IMG/VR virus record: IMGVR_UViG_3300026518_000056
Location: 1-25,110 of that record
Reading direction: 5' to 3' (one strand)
DNA: 25,110 bases
From: a virus
Shown here: in pieces, positions 24,669 through 25,110 of the stretch
Layout: the number at the start of each line of letters is the position of its first letter
Numbering within the stretch: the first letter of the stretch is position 1
Position numbers and translations under genes: made by a program
The notes under the pieces: generated by a model
What the model saw: the letters and a program-made list of their open reading frames with translations, nothing else
The model's database searches: none
Told to the model about the DNA's origin: nothing

Positions 24669-25110
24669 TTTGTTGTCTTTGTAACAATACTTGCAAAAGC
24701 TGTACCTGCTGTGTTTCCTACTACTTTATTTATTAGCAACTTACCTTTTTTAGTATTTGTATTACTTGTGTAAGTTTTTTTATAATTTCCTGTAACATAA
24801 TCTATAGTCTCAGTATCTAAAGTATTAGGGGCATAATTTTTAGTATCTGCTCTTTCCTCCACTATAGCTGTTTCTAAAGTGATGTCTGGTTTTACCATAA
24901 TATTTGTTGGGGGAGCTGAAAGGTTGTTTGAAGAAATATCTATTTTATTAGTTTGTTCATTATATAAGAAATCTACTTCCTCTGCTGTTAAAGCCTTGTT
25001 AAAAACACGAACTTGGTCATATATATCTCCACTTGTTACATTTGTGTATGGGGCACACCCTATACCTACAACATTTCCCGAATTGCTTGTGCCTGTTACA
25101 GTAAAAGCAG
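24665..25110 (-). CDS. LamG-domain protein (C-terminal part, runs off the window)
   Basis: The minus-strand frame ending in TGA at 24665-24667 is open without a stop to the right edge, so the ATG at 24898 is internal and the gene starts beyond the window. The first visible residues, SGDIYDQVRVFNKALTAEEV followed by DFLYNEQ (encoded at about 24950-25030), are the characteristic closing segment of a LamG/concanavalin A-like sandwich (G.iDevriynraLsaeEv..ly). After it comes an Asn/Thr-rich tail of about 95 residues. It is probably a virion surface or fibre protein that binds host carbohydrate. It overlaps the RuvC-like gene by four bases. Confidence 0.75.
   Translation of the reverse strand, partial: AFTVTGTSNSGNVVGIGCAPYTNVTSGDIYDQVRVFNKALTAEEVDFLYNEQTNKIDISSNNLSAPPTNIMVKPDITLETAIVEERADTKNYAPNTLDTETIDYVTGNYKKTYTSNTNTKKGKLLINKVVGNTAGTAFASIVTKTTN

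Noticed and set aside
24665-24898. A self-contained 77-residue protein starting at the ATG at 24898 (minus strand)
   Set aside because: The frame continues upstream without a stop to the window edge and encodes a LamG closing motif, so the ATG is internal to a larger gene.
1-25110. tRNA genes, CRISPR arrays, insertion sequences or attachment sites
   Set aside because: No cloverleaf-like sequence, regularly spaced direct repeats, transposase frame or inverted-repeat ends were seen; the gaps between genes are too short to hold them.

Overview
This window is the virion-structure module of an AT-rich, tailed double-stranded DNA phage or prophage, read almost entirely on the + strand. There is no tail sheath, no baseplate wedge set and a very long tape measure protein. 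The tail tip carries a BR0599/DUF2163-type hub next to a J-like tip protein. Together these point to a siphovirus with a long flexible tail, related in tail-tip layout to gene transfer agents and to the Mu-like siphophages of Proteobacteria. The host cannot be fixed from the sequence. AAGGA-type ribosome binding sites, TATAAT-like -10 boxes without a clear -35, and proteobacterial-type tail-tip families suit an AT-rich Gram-negative host such as a Campylobacterota species, but this is inference. No integrase, lysis or replication genes are in view apart from a RuvC-like nuclease.

Layout: 1-1703 packaging (end of the small terminase subunit, complete large subunit). 1714-5447 head (portal, prohead protease with an extra C-terminal region, major capsid protein). 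5499-7133 neck (small protein, connector, gp10-like protein, tail terminator). 7190-8431 tail tube. 8511-9576 an assembly-chaperone pair of overlapping frames. 9586-14916 tape measure. 14958-19583 three large virion surface or tip proteins, one with a LamG domain and one with about eleven degenerate 21-residue repeats. 19580-23261 tail tip: a Dit-like candidate, the hub, and a J-like tip protein split over two reading frames. 23271-24164 two small fibre-type proteins. 24168-24190 is a bidirectional terminator. Beyond it, on the minus strand, lie a RuvC-like resolvase and, upstream of that, the C-terminal part of a second LamG protein that runs off the window edge.

Transcription: most genes are packed with overlapping stops and starts. 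The few real gaps (before 5499, 7190, 8511, 14958 and 23670) hold the likely control points. Four of the five carry the identical 7-mer CGATATA 33-36 bases before the ATG, and a fifth copy lies inside a gene 39 bases before the tail terminator gene. I read these as phage late promoters whose -10 box is preceded by a conserved CGA. Stem-loops follow the two most heavily used genes, the major capsid and major tail proteins.

The most unusual whole-window signals are compositional. CpG is drastically depleted: I counted about 76 in 25.1 kb, where base composition would predict several hundred. I found no GATC at all. Eight of those few CpGs lie in CGATATA, which makes the promoter motif stand out strongly.
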